Shown one piece after another: positions 35,467 to 43,859 of a DNA stretch of 64,000 bases. The stretch covers positions 1-64,000 of the forward strand of contig CAVXXB010000002.1 of assembly GCA_963765585.1 (NCBI GenBank). The letters run 5' to 3'. The position numbers and the translations under genes were made by a program. The notes below the pieces were generated by a model. That model was not told the DNA's origin. It searched no databases and saw nothing but the letters and a program-made list of their open reading frames with translations. Within the stretch, counting starts at the first letter, position 1. Each line of letters starts with the position of its first letter. The DNA is from CAVXXB01 sp963765585 (GTDB lineage: Bacteria; Calditrichota; Calditrichia; JAJRVZ01).

Positions 35467-35814
35467 CAGATACTGGATGCAAGATGCAGGATACAGGATG
35501 AGACATTTCCCCCTTATTAAAGGTCGAAGATCCGACTACCGGCGGAGGGTTAGGGGGTTGTGTTCAGAAAAAAGTCCCTGAGTGCCTAAGTACCTGAGTC
35601 CCTGAGAAAAGGCACAGAGTTGGTTCCCCCTTAAAAAAGGGGGCTAGGGGGTTGTTTTCACTCGTCACTGATTTGGAATGTAGGAATAACCCCGAAGGGG
35701 TTAAATAATTCTAGCCGCGGGCAACACCCGCGGTGGAGATACGGGTAAATGTCAAAACCCTGAAGGGGTTTAATAAAAAAAATGACAATTGGATTTAATT
35801 CAATTTAAAAAGAT
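35467..35814. repeat. Composite repeat, right arm of an inverted pair
   Basis: Inverted counterpart of 27041-27340: ATCCTG words, CCCCCTTATTAAAGG, the CCGACTACCGGCGG spacer, CCCTGAGTCCC words, an added CCCCCTTAAAAAAGGGGG palindrome with TTTTCACTCGTCACTG (about 70 nt not in the other arm), AACCCCGAAGGGGTT, GCCGCGGGCAACACCCGCGG, AAACCCTGAAGGGGTTT and AATGACAATTGGATTTAATT. It ends 33 nt before the lipoprotein start. Confidence 0.85.
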
Positions 35815-35847
35815 AATATGAAGTTATTTATAACACCGGGAGGCAAT

Positions 35848-37116
35848 ATGATACTTAGACCACTAACTTTTCTTTTCTTTGCTCTGGCCATTTTTATAAG
35901 TGGTTGTGCGGGAACCGGAGGATTTAAGGAAGCGAAATATAAGGACGATAGCGGTAAAGATATCAATATATTGGGGATGCTGGATAAAGAATTTGCCAGT
36001 AAAAATTTTGGCGGTTTCAGATTTGTATTCGAAAATACACGTGATCAATGGTTAACCCTGGAAAATGTAAAATTGTCCTTTACTGATGACAGTGCAAAAA
36101 AATATATTAGAGCGCTGGATCCACAGGGATTAAACTTATGGGGAAAGGCAATTCTCCAGCAGCAGCATATTAAAGGATCAGACTTCAACCAGCTTCAATC
36201 CGCCCTGATAAAAGCCGGTTCAAGTTTTACCGGAATCGTTATTGATGAAGGAGGCCTGGCAAACATGACCAGCGGTGATGGAAAAATGAATTATCCGGAA
36301 AACCACCTTTATGCCGATCAATTTATTCTGCCACCCAATTTTGCTGTAGAAAAATGGATTCTTTTTGAATCTTCACACCACAATAATATTCCATATGTGA
36401 CCAATGTCCAACTCGATTTTGACATCAACAGCAAACATCAATCTACAGATTTACAATTTCGTGAAAAATCAAAAAGGTATAATAATTTTATCTGGTTTGA
36501 TCCTACCCGTAAAAAATTTCTTGATTTTTATATGGGCGTTAACCTCGGATCCGCTTTTCCTATAGGTGAGTTTAGTGAGAGTGCTAACCCGAATGATAAT
36601 ATCGTAAACAGTTTCGGATTAAGTGCTTATGTGACGCTGGTAACAAATCTTGGGATTAATTTTTCATTAGATTATCAAACATTTCAAGCCCGGGCAAAGC
36701 TACCGGTTGATGCCGATTCGCTTTTATTGTTGAATAAAAACTTTGAATTCAGCAGTTGGCAAAATTTTGAATTGTTAGTTAGTCCCAGATTTGTCTTTCC
36801 TCTAAACACAAAATTTGACTTGTTTGCCGAACTGGCCGTCGGCCTGGTGATGAGCAAATCACCGACCATAGTCGCAAAACGGGCCGGATTAGAAATTGAT
36901 GAATTGGAGGGTAAAAATAGCGTGTCACTTGCCGGAGGGTTTGCAATCGGTGCCAGATTATACCTGTCAACCAAACTGTGTCTGGATTTGAAGACGGAGT
37001 TCATTCCCTTTCTTAATCCCAAGTTCACATACCAAACTCTTGATAATCAGGAAACAGAACTGAGTCAGGATATGAGTCACTTTAAGATTAAGGCCACTTT
37101 AAATTGGGATTTGTGA
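35848..37116 (+). CDS. Lipoprotein with C-terminal barrel-like domain
   Basis: I start this gene at the ATG at 35848, because GGGAGGC lies just before it and the leader FLFFALAIFISGC (Cys20) follows; the longer open frame begins at 35818. The N-terminal ~190 residues look like a soluble alpha/beta domain (FRFVFENTRDQWLTLENVKL and ADQFILPPNFAVEKWILFES). The C-terminal ~200 residues have barrel-type strands (FYMGVNLGSAFPIGEFSES, LAGGFAIGARLYLSTKLCLDL, FKIKATLNWDL). No family is recognised. Such a lipoprotein-barrel fusion would be outer-membrane located. Intact and on the same strand as the MipA paralogue. Confidence 0.72.
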   Translation: MILRPLTFLFFALAIFISGCAGTGGFKEAKYKDDSGKDINILGMLDKEFASKNFGGFRFVFENTRDQWLTLENVKLSFTDDSAKKYIRALDPQGLNLWGKAILQQQHIKGSDFNQLQSALIKAGSSFTGIVIDEGGLANMTSGDGKMNYPENHLYADQFILPPNFAVEKWILFESSHHNNIPYVTNVQLDFDINSKHQSTDLQFREKSKRYNNFIWFDPTRKKFLDFYMGVNLGSAFPIGEFSESANPNDNIVNSFGLSAYVTLVTNLGINFSLDYQTFQARAKLPVDADSLLLLNKNFEFSSWQNFELLVSPRFVFPLNTKFDLFAELAVGLVMSKSPTIVAKRAGLEIDELEGKNSVSLAGGFAIGARLYLSTKLCLDLKTEFIPFLNPKFTYQTLDNQETELSQDMSHFKIKATLNWDL

Positions 37117-37315
37117 TCGCCTCATTTTCACCAATCCTGTATGTAAATCTGAGTACGAAATACTGTATCCAAAATAATACGAGACCACCATGAATCAAAG
37201 ACTGTTTAGAAATTGCATATTGAGATTTTGAATTTGAGATTTGAAGTTTATTTCGGATTTAGAGATTAGGATCACGCCGGGAGGCGGATCAGCCTACCGG
37301 CTGATTTAGAATTTA

Positions 37316-37343
37316 CAAAAAATCCGACCGAAGTCGGATTTTT
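37316..37343 (-). terminator. Intrinsic terminator of the tRNA cluster
   Basis: Perfect hairpin with arms AAATCCGAC and GTCGGATTT around a CGAA tetraloop-like turn, flanked by runs of A and T on the two sides. It lies immediately after the 3' end of tRNA-Leu on the minus strand and so ends transcription of the tRNA genes read leftward. It could work in both directions, also closing the plus-strand lipoprotein gene 200 bp to the left. Confidence 0.85.
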
Positions 37344-37432
37344 TGGTACCGAGGGCCGGACTTGAACCGGCACGGGCTTAAAGGCCCGAGGGATTTTAAG
37401 TCCCTTGTGTCTACCAATTCCACCACCCCGGC
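37344..37432 (-). tRNA. tRNA-Leu (UAA)
   Basis: Class II tRNA: acceptor GCCGGGG pairs with CCTCGGT (two wobbles), anticodon loop CTTAAAA gives anticodon UAA, a long variable arm (CTCGGGCCTTTAAGCCCG) and T arm GCCGGTTCAAGTCCGGC. The 3' CCA is encoded here (37344-37346), unlike in the other three tRNAs of the cluster. Confidence 0.95.
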
Positions 37433-37529
37433 GAAATTAATCTTTAATCTAAAATCCAAAGTCCAAAATCCCATTTATTTCATCTAATCCATATTTTGGA
37501 TTTTGGATTATTGATTTTGGAATTTTTTG

Positions 37530-37602
37530 AGGCGACGGGCGGATTCGAACCGCCGAATAAAGGTTTTGCAGACCTCTCCCTTAACCGCTTGGGTACGTCG
37601 CC
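37530..37602 (-). tRNA. tRNA-Cys (GCA)
   Basis: Acceptor GGCGACG pairs perfectly with CGTCGCC, anticodon loop CTGCAAA gives anticodon GCA, T arm GGCGGTTCGAATCCGCC, discriminator U as expected for cysteine tRNA. CCA is not encoded. It is separated from tRNA-Leu by an inverted pair of AAAATCCAAAGTCC words (37449-37471 and 37493-37522). Confidence 0.95.
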
Positions 37603-37696
37603 AGAATAGGCACAAGGCAAAAGGCCAAAGGCCCAAGGAATGAGTTTCAGTCCTTGAGCCTTGTTCCTTGATCCTTGAACCTATAGAAAAAAAAAG

Positions 37697-37769
37697 AGCG
37701 AGAGACGGGGCTCGAACCCGCGACAATCACGTTGGCAACGTGATGCTCTACCAGCTGAGCTACTCTCGC
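37697..37769 (-). tRNA. tRNA-Gly (GCC)
   Basis: Acceptor GCGAGAG pairs with CTCTCGC, D arm GCTCAGCTGGTAGAGC, anticodon stem ATCACG/CGTGAT with loop TTGCCAA (anticodon GCC), T arm GCGGGTTCGAGCCCCG. Discriminator U. CCA is not encoded. The space to tRNA-Cys is filled by a fold-back pair of AAGGCCAAAGGCCC words (37613-37640 and 37651-37680). Confidence 0.95.
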
Positions 37770-37838
37770 TTTTATATTTACCTGTATCTTAAAACGCCGC
37801 TAAATTTAGCCAGATTTCAATTTAATGTCAACATTTTT

Positions 37839-37979
37839 TCAATCACGCTCAAACCTGCGCCAGGCCCGGTCCTTTGCCCGCTGCTTGGACTTTAAATACC
37901 TGCGTTGTTGATTTTTGGATGACATTAATAAATAAACAACAACTATAGCAAAGATGGCTATGATGATGGTTGATATCAT
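37839..37979 (-). CDS. Possible small single-pass membrane protein
   Basis: A 46-residue open frame, MISTIIIAIFAIVVVYLLMS followed by a strongly basic tail (RRYLKSKQRAKDRAWRRFERD). One N-terminal membrane helix and a cationic cytoplasmic tail make it plausible as a small membrane protein. No Shine-Dalgarno is visible and no family is recognised. The longer open frame to 38057 begins in a CAAAGGCAAAGG repeat. It lies between tmRNA and tRNA-Gly, an unusual place for a gene. Confidence 0.4.
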   Translation of the reverse strand: MISTIIIAIFAIVVVYLLMSSKNQQRRYLKSKQRAKDRAWRRFERD

Positions 37980-38208
37980 ATTTGATGCTCGATACTTGAT
38001 ACTTGATACAGGCCAAAGGCTAAAGGCAAAGGCAAAAAATTGAAGAGCAAGATCCAAATCCTTGAGCCTTGTACCTTGAACCTGAATAAATACAACCCCC
38101 TACCCCCTTTTTTAAGGGGGAACCAATTCTGTTTCTATGTGCCTCTTCTCAGGTGCCTTGGGACTTATGGCCTTTTACGCTTGGGCCTTGAGCCTATATC
38201 AAAACTAG

Positions 38209-38564
38209 TGGAGACGCCGGGAATTGAACCCGGGTCCGAACAAGTACTTTTACAGACGTCTACAATCATAGTCATTTTTTAAGTTTAGCAGCAAAGCAGG
38301 TAAAATGACCGACCAACTTTGCCACGATTCAGAAAAGGTACGTGCTAACGCATTCTGACCTTACGTTAATCCGATCTGCCCAAAATTGGCATCCTGAACT
38401 TCTCCGGCAGATTAGTGAAATCCAGGATGTGACAGCTCTATTTAGGCTGCCAGTGCGTAATTATTATCGGCACTTATCGTGCTACCGGATAATTACGGGA
38501 TATCCGATAATCCCGGACTGCTGTCTGTAACTGCATCCTGCCCGTCGAATCCAAATTCGTCCCC
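38209..38564 (-). ncRNA. ssrA: tmRNA
   Basis: Transfer-messenger RNA that rescues stalled ribosomes. The 5' end GGGGACGAATTTGGATTCGACGGG-type sequence (here up to 38564) pairs with CGTCTCC at the 3' end, and the T arm GGGTTCAATTCCCGGC is present (38216-38240 region). The tag frame ends GCC GAT AAT AAT TAC GCA CTG GCA GCC TAA, encoding ADNNYALAA; the resume codon further upstream is not certain. About 356 nt, one-piece. CCA is not encoded. The second half shows the usual pseudoknot-type inverted repeats. Confidence 0.93.
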
Positions 38565-38601
38565 ATTATTCAAAGAACTAATTCCACCCTGCTTTTGTTC
38601 C

Positions 38602-38680
38602 AAAAAAGAGCAGAGAATGACTCGCTGGTATGAAGGCCGGGGGACAACCTCAAACCAAGCTCAAACGCCACTCTCTGCCA
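38602..38680 (-). ncRNA. Possible structured small RNA or long terminator
   Basis: Read on the minus strand, GGCAGAGAGT (about 38670-38679) pairs with ATTCTCTGC (38609-38617) around a GC-rich interior, and the second arm is followed by TTTTTT (38602-38607), as in an intrinsic terminator. The 170-nt space between tRNA-Lys and tmRNA is free of the dispersed words seen elsewhere. It may be a 6S-like or other small RNA, or simply the terminator of tRNA-Lys. I could match it to neither SRP RNA nor RNase P. Confidence 0.35.
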
Positions 38681-38732
38681 CAACACCTGGTATAGGAAGG
38701 GGGATATCCTTAAATACCCAATGTTGCCATTG

Positions 38733-38805
<73 letters not shown>

Positions 38806-39263
38806 AAATATCAAAAGTAATTATGTAATTTAACGATTGAGTCTGAATTTTTCAAGGGATAAAGGAGAAGATATCGTCTACTCCTTTAGGTGAAATGGAT
38901 AATAGTCCCTGAGCACCTGAGTCCCTCAGTCCACTGGCACCGAGCGATTTTCGCTATCAAGCAGGTTAATAATCTATCCATATAAGGAGAAATTAATAGG
39001 GAAAAAGGATAAGAGGATAACCGGGGAAACTGTAGAGTGAAAAAATGAGTTTATCTAAGTGAAAAAGTATAGGAACTTTGTGCCTTTGCGCCTTTGTGCC
39101 TAATTATTAGTATTTCCCGCTTTTCCTTTTATCCTTTTAGCCTTTTTGCCTTAAGCAACAACCCCCTCCGCCCCCTTTTTAAGGGGGAACCAATCTCTGT
39201 GCCTCTTCTCAGGGACTTAGGGACTCAGGTGCTCAGGGACTTTATTTCTCTGTCTCTTTCTCT
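38806..39263. repeat. Intergenic stretch with word repeats
   Basis: No gene. The first 100 nt upstream of tRNA-Lys are AT-rich and should hold its promoter. Then come CCTGAGCACCTGAGTCCC words (38907-38933), TTTGTGCCTTTGCGCC words (39078-39101), a CCCCCTTTTTAAGGGGG palindrome (39170-39187) and an AGGGACTTAGGGACTC array (39207-39242). Confidence 0.7.
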
Positions 39264-40013
39264 CTACTTGACAACCCGCTTCAAATATTTGACCGCCGCA
39301 AATGCCGCTCCAAAACCATTATCGATATTCACCACCGTCACCCCGCTGGCACAGGAATTTAGCATGGCAAGTAAGGCCGCAACACCGCCAAATGATGCAC
39401 CGTATCCCACCGAAGTCGGTACCGCTATAACCGGTGTACTTGTCAGTCCACCCACCACAGATGCCAATGCCCCCTCCATGCCGGCGACGACGATAATCAC
39501 AAAAGCCTTATCAAGATCCCCATGATAATTGAGCAATCTGTGCAGCCCGGCCACACCAACGTCATATATTTTTTTTGGTTTAAATCCTAATGTATACGCC
39601 GTTTGGTAGGCCTCTTCAGCAACCGGAATATCAGATGTACCGGCACTCACAATCAGAATTTTATCATCAAGTTCAGGATGTTTATTTTTCGGTTCCTGAT
39701 AAATGACACGTCCGGGCTCATTATATTTTAATTGGGGAAATTTTCTCTGCAGTTTATTAAATAATTTTTTATGGGCGCGGCTGGCTAATATGGTAGATTT
39801 CTTTTTTATAATGGCGGCAATGATCTTTTCGACCTGCTCATCGGTCTTACCTTCACAATAGATAACTTCCGGGAATCCCTGCCTCGTCTGGCGATGATGA
39901 TCCACATGGGCAAACTCCAGATTTTCAAACGGCAGACTTTTTAATTGCGCCAACACCTGGTCAAGACCAAGTTTGCCGTCCTGGAAATCAGTGAGTAGTT
40001 TTTTCAGGTCCAT
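39264..40013 (-). CDS. larB: LarB-like carboxylase (nickel-pincer cofactor pathway)
   Basis: A 249-residue LarB homologue. LarB carboxylates and hydrolyses nicotinic acid adenine dinucleotide to start nickel-pincer nucleotide synthesis for lactate racemase-type enzymes. Its C-terminal half is PurE-like: ILIVSAGTSDIPVAEEA, VIIVVAGMEGALASVVGGL, VIAVPTSVGYGASFGGVAALLAMLNSCASG and VVNIDNGFGAA are the family landmarks. larC and larE are not in the window, so the pathway cannot be confirmed here. It follows the GWxTD gene by 27 bp and is the last gene of the ftsY-rimO operon. Confidence 0.9.
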   Translation of the reverse strand: MDLKKLLTDFQDGKLGLDQVLAQLKSLPFENLEFAHVDHHRQTRQGFPEVIYCEGKTDEQVEKIIAAIIKKKSTILASRAHKKLFNKLQRKFPQLKYNEPGRVIYQEPKNKHPELDDKILIVSAGTSDIPVAEEAYQTAYTLGFKPKKIYDVGVAGLHRLLNYHGDLDKAFVIIVVAGMEGALASVVGGLTSTPVIAVPTSVGYGASFGGVAALLAMLNSCASGVTVVNIDNGFGAAFAAVKYLKRVVK

Positions 40014-40040
40014 AGAAATAAATTAAAAAATGGTTAATGG

Positions 40041-40541
40041 TTAGTGAAACTCCTCTTCCATGTATTCAGGCAATAAGCGATAATCACCAAACCCGGTGCG
40101 ATCGGTGAAGACAAAGATCTTTCTAAGGGAATAATAGCGCCAGATTTCATATGGGTAAGTATCTAACTCAAAAGGATGTCGTTCGATATCATCCGGTTGG
40201 CCGAATTTGACCAGAATCCGTCCACGATCCGATAACCAGCCACCTTCATTAAAACTGGAAAATTCGCGGTTGGCATAATTGATACGACCATAGTATTCCA
40301 CCATGAGTTCGTTCACTTCACTTTCCGGATTCGGATCACGAGATCGCCAGAATCTGTCAAAAAACGCCTTTTGATCTTCATATTCAGCATCTTCATACGT
40401 ATCAATTGAATCGGCAATTCCCAGGTATCGCATTTGGCGAATTGCTAAAGAAATATCTTCGTTTGTTTCGGGAGTGGTTACCCAGAAGAAAGAAAAACCT
40501 TTACTTCTTTCTATATCATCTTCACCATCATTCAACTTCAA
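40041..40541 (-). CDS. GWxTD-type protein, C-terminal piece
   Basis: C-terminal part of a GWxTD-domain protein. The signature reads EGGWLSDRGRILVKFGQPDDIERH, with serine in place of threonine, followed by YEIWRYYSLRKIFVFTDRTGFGDY. These domains are typical of FCB and related bacteria and are of unknown function. Joined to the upstream piece by a one-base shift near 40535 (VEVE then KLNDGEDDI). Confidence 0.85.
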   Translation of the reverse strand: MKLNDGEDDIERSKGFSFFWVTTPETNEDISLAIRQMRYLGIADSIDTYEDAEYEDQKAFFDRFWRSRDPNPESEVNELMVEYYGRINYANREFSSFNEGGWLSDRGRILVKFGQPDDIERHPFELDTYPYEIWRYYSLRKIFVFTDRTGFGDYRLLPEYMEEEFH

Positions 40542-41316
40542 CCCGCACGCGGTATTTATTACCCATTAACCTGGATTTATTAACCCGAAAGATTTGACTG
40601 GTCACAGGTTTCTTTACCTGAGTTATCATCAATGTATCCAGTTCAATTTCTCCATCCGAATCATAAAATTCGTACTTTATGTCGAGAGTGGCGGGTACCT
40701 TCCTTGTATATGCATCAAAATAGATATAGAAAAATTCGCTCTCACGGGAAAAATTATCACGTACACGAGGTTTTACACTGATAACACTACCGGAGGAGTC
40801 TACTTCCAAATCATTAAGGAAGAGTAAATCACTTATGGCAAGATCTTCGCTTACCATATCATCAAGGTTAAATTCAATATTTCGGCTCAATGTCTTTTTT
40901 GATATAAGATCTGTAATCCGGACCTTGAGCATATATTCCCCTTCAGGAAGATCCATTGCCCGGTTTATCTGGATTCTGTCATTACGGCTATTTGTCAGAT
41001 CATATTCCTGAACGTAAACATCATTTGTCACAACCCGCGCTGCCACCTGATTTTCATCAGAATCATAAATAGCGGCAATCAATTCAAATTTGGCATCGTA
41101 TCGGGCCAGTGAATCATTTTTTATAAAAGTCAGATCATCGTGTAGCAATTCAAAGTAAATTGTGATTTGCGGTGAGGCATTTTCCAGGTTAAAAGACCGA
41201 TAGATACTCAGTTCAAAAAAGGGAAGACCAATTCCACTATAGCTGGAGCCGCCATAAAACTGGGCACATACACTCAGGGCAAGAATTAATACAATTAATA
41301 ATATCCTAATAATCAT
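40528..41316 (-). CDS. GWxTD-type protein, N-terminal piece
   Basis: N-terminal part: signal peptide IRILLIVLILALSVCAQ and beta-rich segments with LPEGEYMLKVRITDL, the usual layout in front of a GWxTD domain. Combined length is about 425 residues. The ATG at 41316 overlaps the TGA of rimO by 4 nt (ATGA), so the two are translationally coupled. Likely periplasmic or outer-membrane associated. Confidence 0.82.
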   Translation of the reverse strand: MIIRILLIVLILALSVCAQFYGGSSYSGIGLPFFELSIYRSFNLENASPQITIYFELLHDDLTFIKNDSLARYDAKFELIAAIYDSDENQVAARVVTNDVYVQEYDLTNSRNDRIQINRAMDLPEGEYMLKVRITDLISKKTLSRNIEFNLDDMVSEDLAISDLLFLNDLEVDSSGSVISVKPRVRDNFSRESEFFYIYFDAYTRKVPATLDIKYEFYDSDGEIELDTLMITQVKKPVTSQIFRVNKSRLMGNKYRVRVEVE

Positions 41317-42630
41317 GAATCAATTCCCCCCTCCTTTTCGAGTTGAGCATATAGATCGTATTCAGTTGCATCTGTAATATTAACCATCTGCATGGATCCA
41401 ATCAAATCCGAATTATATTTTTCTACTTCGATCAATACTTCATTATCTATTTCCGGAGCATCACAGGCCGTGCGTGCATGATATACTTTTTGTGTCACAT
41501 CATAGCTGTCCACAAGCACTCTTTGCCTGCTTCCGATTTTCATTTTATTTTTTTCAGTAGAAATTTTCTGCTGCAACTCCATTATCTCATTTCGCCTGTT
41601 TACAGCAGTATCATGATCCACTTTATTATCTAAATCAAATGCACTCGTTCCTTCTTCATCAGAATATATGAAACTTCCAATACGTTCAAAACGAATTTCT
41701 TCAAGAAATTGCTTTAAAATTTCAAAATCCTGTTCGTTTTCACCGGGATGACCTAAAATTAACGTAGTTCGCAACGTGATATCCGGTCTGATTGATCTTA
41801 TGTTTTTATATAACTGCTCAAGTGACCTCTTTGTTTCACCCCGACGCATATTTCTTAAGACATTGTCGCTGGCATGCTGAATTGGCATATCCAGATATGG
41901 TACAATTGATTCATACTCATTCATCAACTCAATATATTTCAAGGGAAAGTTTGTCGGATACCAATAAAGCGGTCTGATCCATTCAAACAAATTTGCACGG
42001 GCAATCGTTTCGATCATTTCCACTGTATTGGGCCGGCCATACAAATCCCTTCCATAAGCGGACGTATCCTGAGATACCAGCAGCAATTCCTTGACCCCTT
42101 TTTCAGCCAGAGTTTCCGCTTCACCCATAATAGATTCAATACTGCGACTTCGATGTTTCCCGCGAATCCCGGGGATGGCACAAAATGCACAAGTATGATC
42201 ACACCCTTCACTAATTTTTATATAGGCAAAATGTCCCGGTGTTGTCAGATCTCGCATTTTATACATGTCTTCAGCGTGAAAGTCGTCTTCCCCCAGGGAT
42301 TTTAGAATATTCTCATAATCCTCAGTACCAAATACGGCATCCACCTCGGGGATTTCTTCGCGTAATTCTTCCCGATATCTTTGTGAAAGACATCCGGTTA
42401 CAAAAAGTTTTTTTCCGGTTCGTTTGGTAACGTCCACTGCTTCAAAAATAGCCTGGATAGATTCATTTTTTGCATCTTCAATAAATCCACATGTATTTAT
42501 AATGATTACATCGGCTTTTTCCGGATCTTCTATCAGATCATATTTTCGTTGTTTCGAGCTGCCCGCCAAGTACTTCGGAGTCCACCAGATTTTTTGCACA
42601 TCCCAGGGATGTAATATGTACTTTTTTCAT
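41313..42630 (-). CDS. rimO: Ribosomal protein S12 methylthiotransferase RimO (one frameshift)
   Basis: Adds a methylthio group to the conserved aspartate of ribosomal protein S12. The true start is the ATG at 42630, giving MKKVHITSLGCAKNLVDSEV; the open frame is broken 28 codons in, at a run of four A (42543-42546 on the plus strand as T) where three would restore ETTKYDLIEDPEKADVIIIN. Then follow TCGFIEDAKNES (second Cys), the radical SAM motif CDHTCAFC, IPGIRGKHRSR and a C-terminal TRAM domain. The start codon overlaps the stop of ftsY (ATGA). About 438 residues when corrected. Confidence 0.93.
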
Positions 42631-43538
42631 TCCTTTAAAAACAAACCTTCCACAAATAATTTTTTATTGAATAATTCAATGTCATCCACTTTTTCACCCA
42701 GTCCGATATATTTTACCGGTATACCAAGTTCCTTGTTTACGGCCAGCACCACACCGCCGCGTGCCGTTCCATCCAATTTGGCCAAAAAGATGGTATCAAC
42801 CCTGGCAACTGATTTGAATTCCCGTGCCTGATTGACTGCATTCTGACCGGTACCGGCATCGAGAACCAGAACGACTTCATGCGGTGCATCGGGTATTTTT
42901 TTCTGAATTACGCGAAATATTTTATTCAGTTCCGCCATGAGATTGGCTTTTGTATGGAGACGACCGGCCGTATCGATCAGCAAATAATCCATATTCCGGG
43001 AGATTGCCGCATTTACTGCGTCAAATACAACTGCAGAAGGATCCGCATTGCTTTGGTGTTTGATAATATCAACACCGGTTCTTTCTGCCCAAATCGTTAA
43101 TTGCTCAATTGCCGCTGCGCGAAACGTATCTGCGGCTGCAACCATCATTTTTTTCCTCTGCGACTTTAACATATTTGCCATTTTTGCAATTGAAGTTGTT
43201 TTACCGGTACCGTTCACTCCAACGAAAAGTACAATTTTCAATTTATCCTGATCAGTTTCTTCCGGGGGATCTAAAAGTATATTACTTATCTCATCCTGGA
43301 TGAGAAACTCCAGTTCACTACTATCCTGGAATTTATCACTGCGTGCCCGCTCTTTAATTCGGTCGATCAGATACAAGCTGGTTTCAACGCCCACATCACC
43401 CGAAATTAATATCTCCTCAATTTCGTCCAGTAATTCATCATCTATTTTTCGCTTGGCAGTGAATACACGGTTTATTTTGGTAAAAACGCCTTCCCTGGTC
43501 TTTTTCAGGCTGTTCTGTAATTTTGAAAAAAAAGCCAA
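42627..43538 (-). CDS. ftsY: Signal recognition particle receptor FtsY
   Basis: SRP receptor GTPase that docks ribosome-nascent chain complexes at the membrane. NG domain only, 303 residues: N domain LLDEIEEILISGDVGVETSL, G1 GVNGTGKTTSIAKMAN, AADTFRAAAIEQL (G2), DTAGRLHTKANLMAEL (G3), LAKLDGTARGG (G4) and GLGEKVDDIELF near the C-terminus. The acidic A domain of E. coli FtsY is absent, as in many bacteria. First gene of the ftsY-rimO-GWxTD-larB operon, with a 4-nt overlap to rimO. Confidence 0.97.
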   Translation of the reverse strand: MAFFSKLQNSLKKTREGVFTKINRVFTAKRKIDDELLDEIEEILISGDVGVETSLYLIDRIKERARSDKFQDSSELEFLIQDEISNILLDPPEETDQDKLKIVLFVGVNGTGKTTSIAKMANMLKSQRKKMMVAAADTFRAAAIEQLTIWAERTGVDIIKHQSNADPSAVVFDAVNAAISRNMDYLLIDTAGRLHTKANLMAELNKIFRVIQKKIPDAPHEVVLVLDAGTGQNAVNQAREFKSVARVDTIFLAKLDGTARGGVVLAVNKELGIPVKYIGLGEKVDDIELFNKKLFVEGLFLKE

Positions 43539-43859
43539 TTTCCCGTCCTTTGATATTTAATTATCAATTAAGTGAACTTTATAAAATGAAAATTTATTCT
43601 GTAAATCCCGAAAAATTATTTCTCACACAGACACGGAGACACATAGAAAAAGATTAGAGATTAGAGATTAATAATTAGTTATTTGTTTTTCGTAATCGGT
43701 TATTGGTGATTGATGATTTGTTTATGACTGTCATTGCGATCCCGATTCATCGGGAGAAGCAATCTCATTGTCGGAGAACGGGATTACTTCGTCGTCCTTT
43801 GTTGGAGGACTCCTCGTAATGACAGATAAGTATCATTTCTAATCTCTAATTTCTAACTT
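43539..43859. repeat. Concentric inverted word repeats between ftsY and reductase gene
   Basis: No gene. Outer arms: AGATTAGAGATTAGAGATTA (43651-43670) against AATCTCTAATTTCTAACTTC (43841-43860). Inner arms: GTCATTGCGATCCCGATTCA onward (43729-43768) against GATTACTTCGTCG...CTCGTAATGACA (43780-43823). The whole 210-nt stretch can fold as one long imperfect hairpin. Confidence 0.8.

Noticed and set aside
5198..35814. Integron attC sites for the hairpin repeats
   Set aside because: No integrase gene, no RYYYAAC/GTTRRRY core pairs in the copies, and the elements do not precede single-gene cassettes in one orientation.
37668..37895. Protein-coding frame with ARDGARTRDNHVGNVMLYQLSYSRF
   Set aside because: This is the well-known translation artefact of a tRNA-Gly gene read through the wrong strand.
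38565..38732. SRP RNA or RNase P RNA
   Set aside because: The conserved GGUCAGG/GGAAGCAGC loop and the GAGGAAAGUCC motif are both absent.
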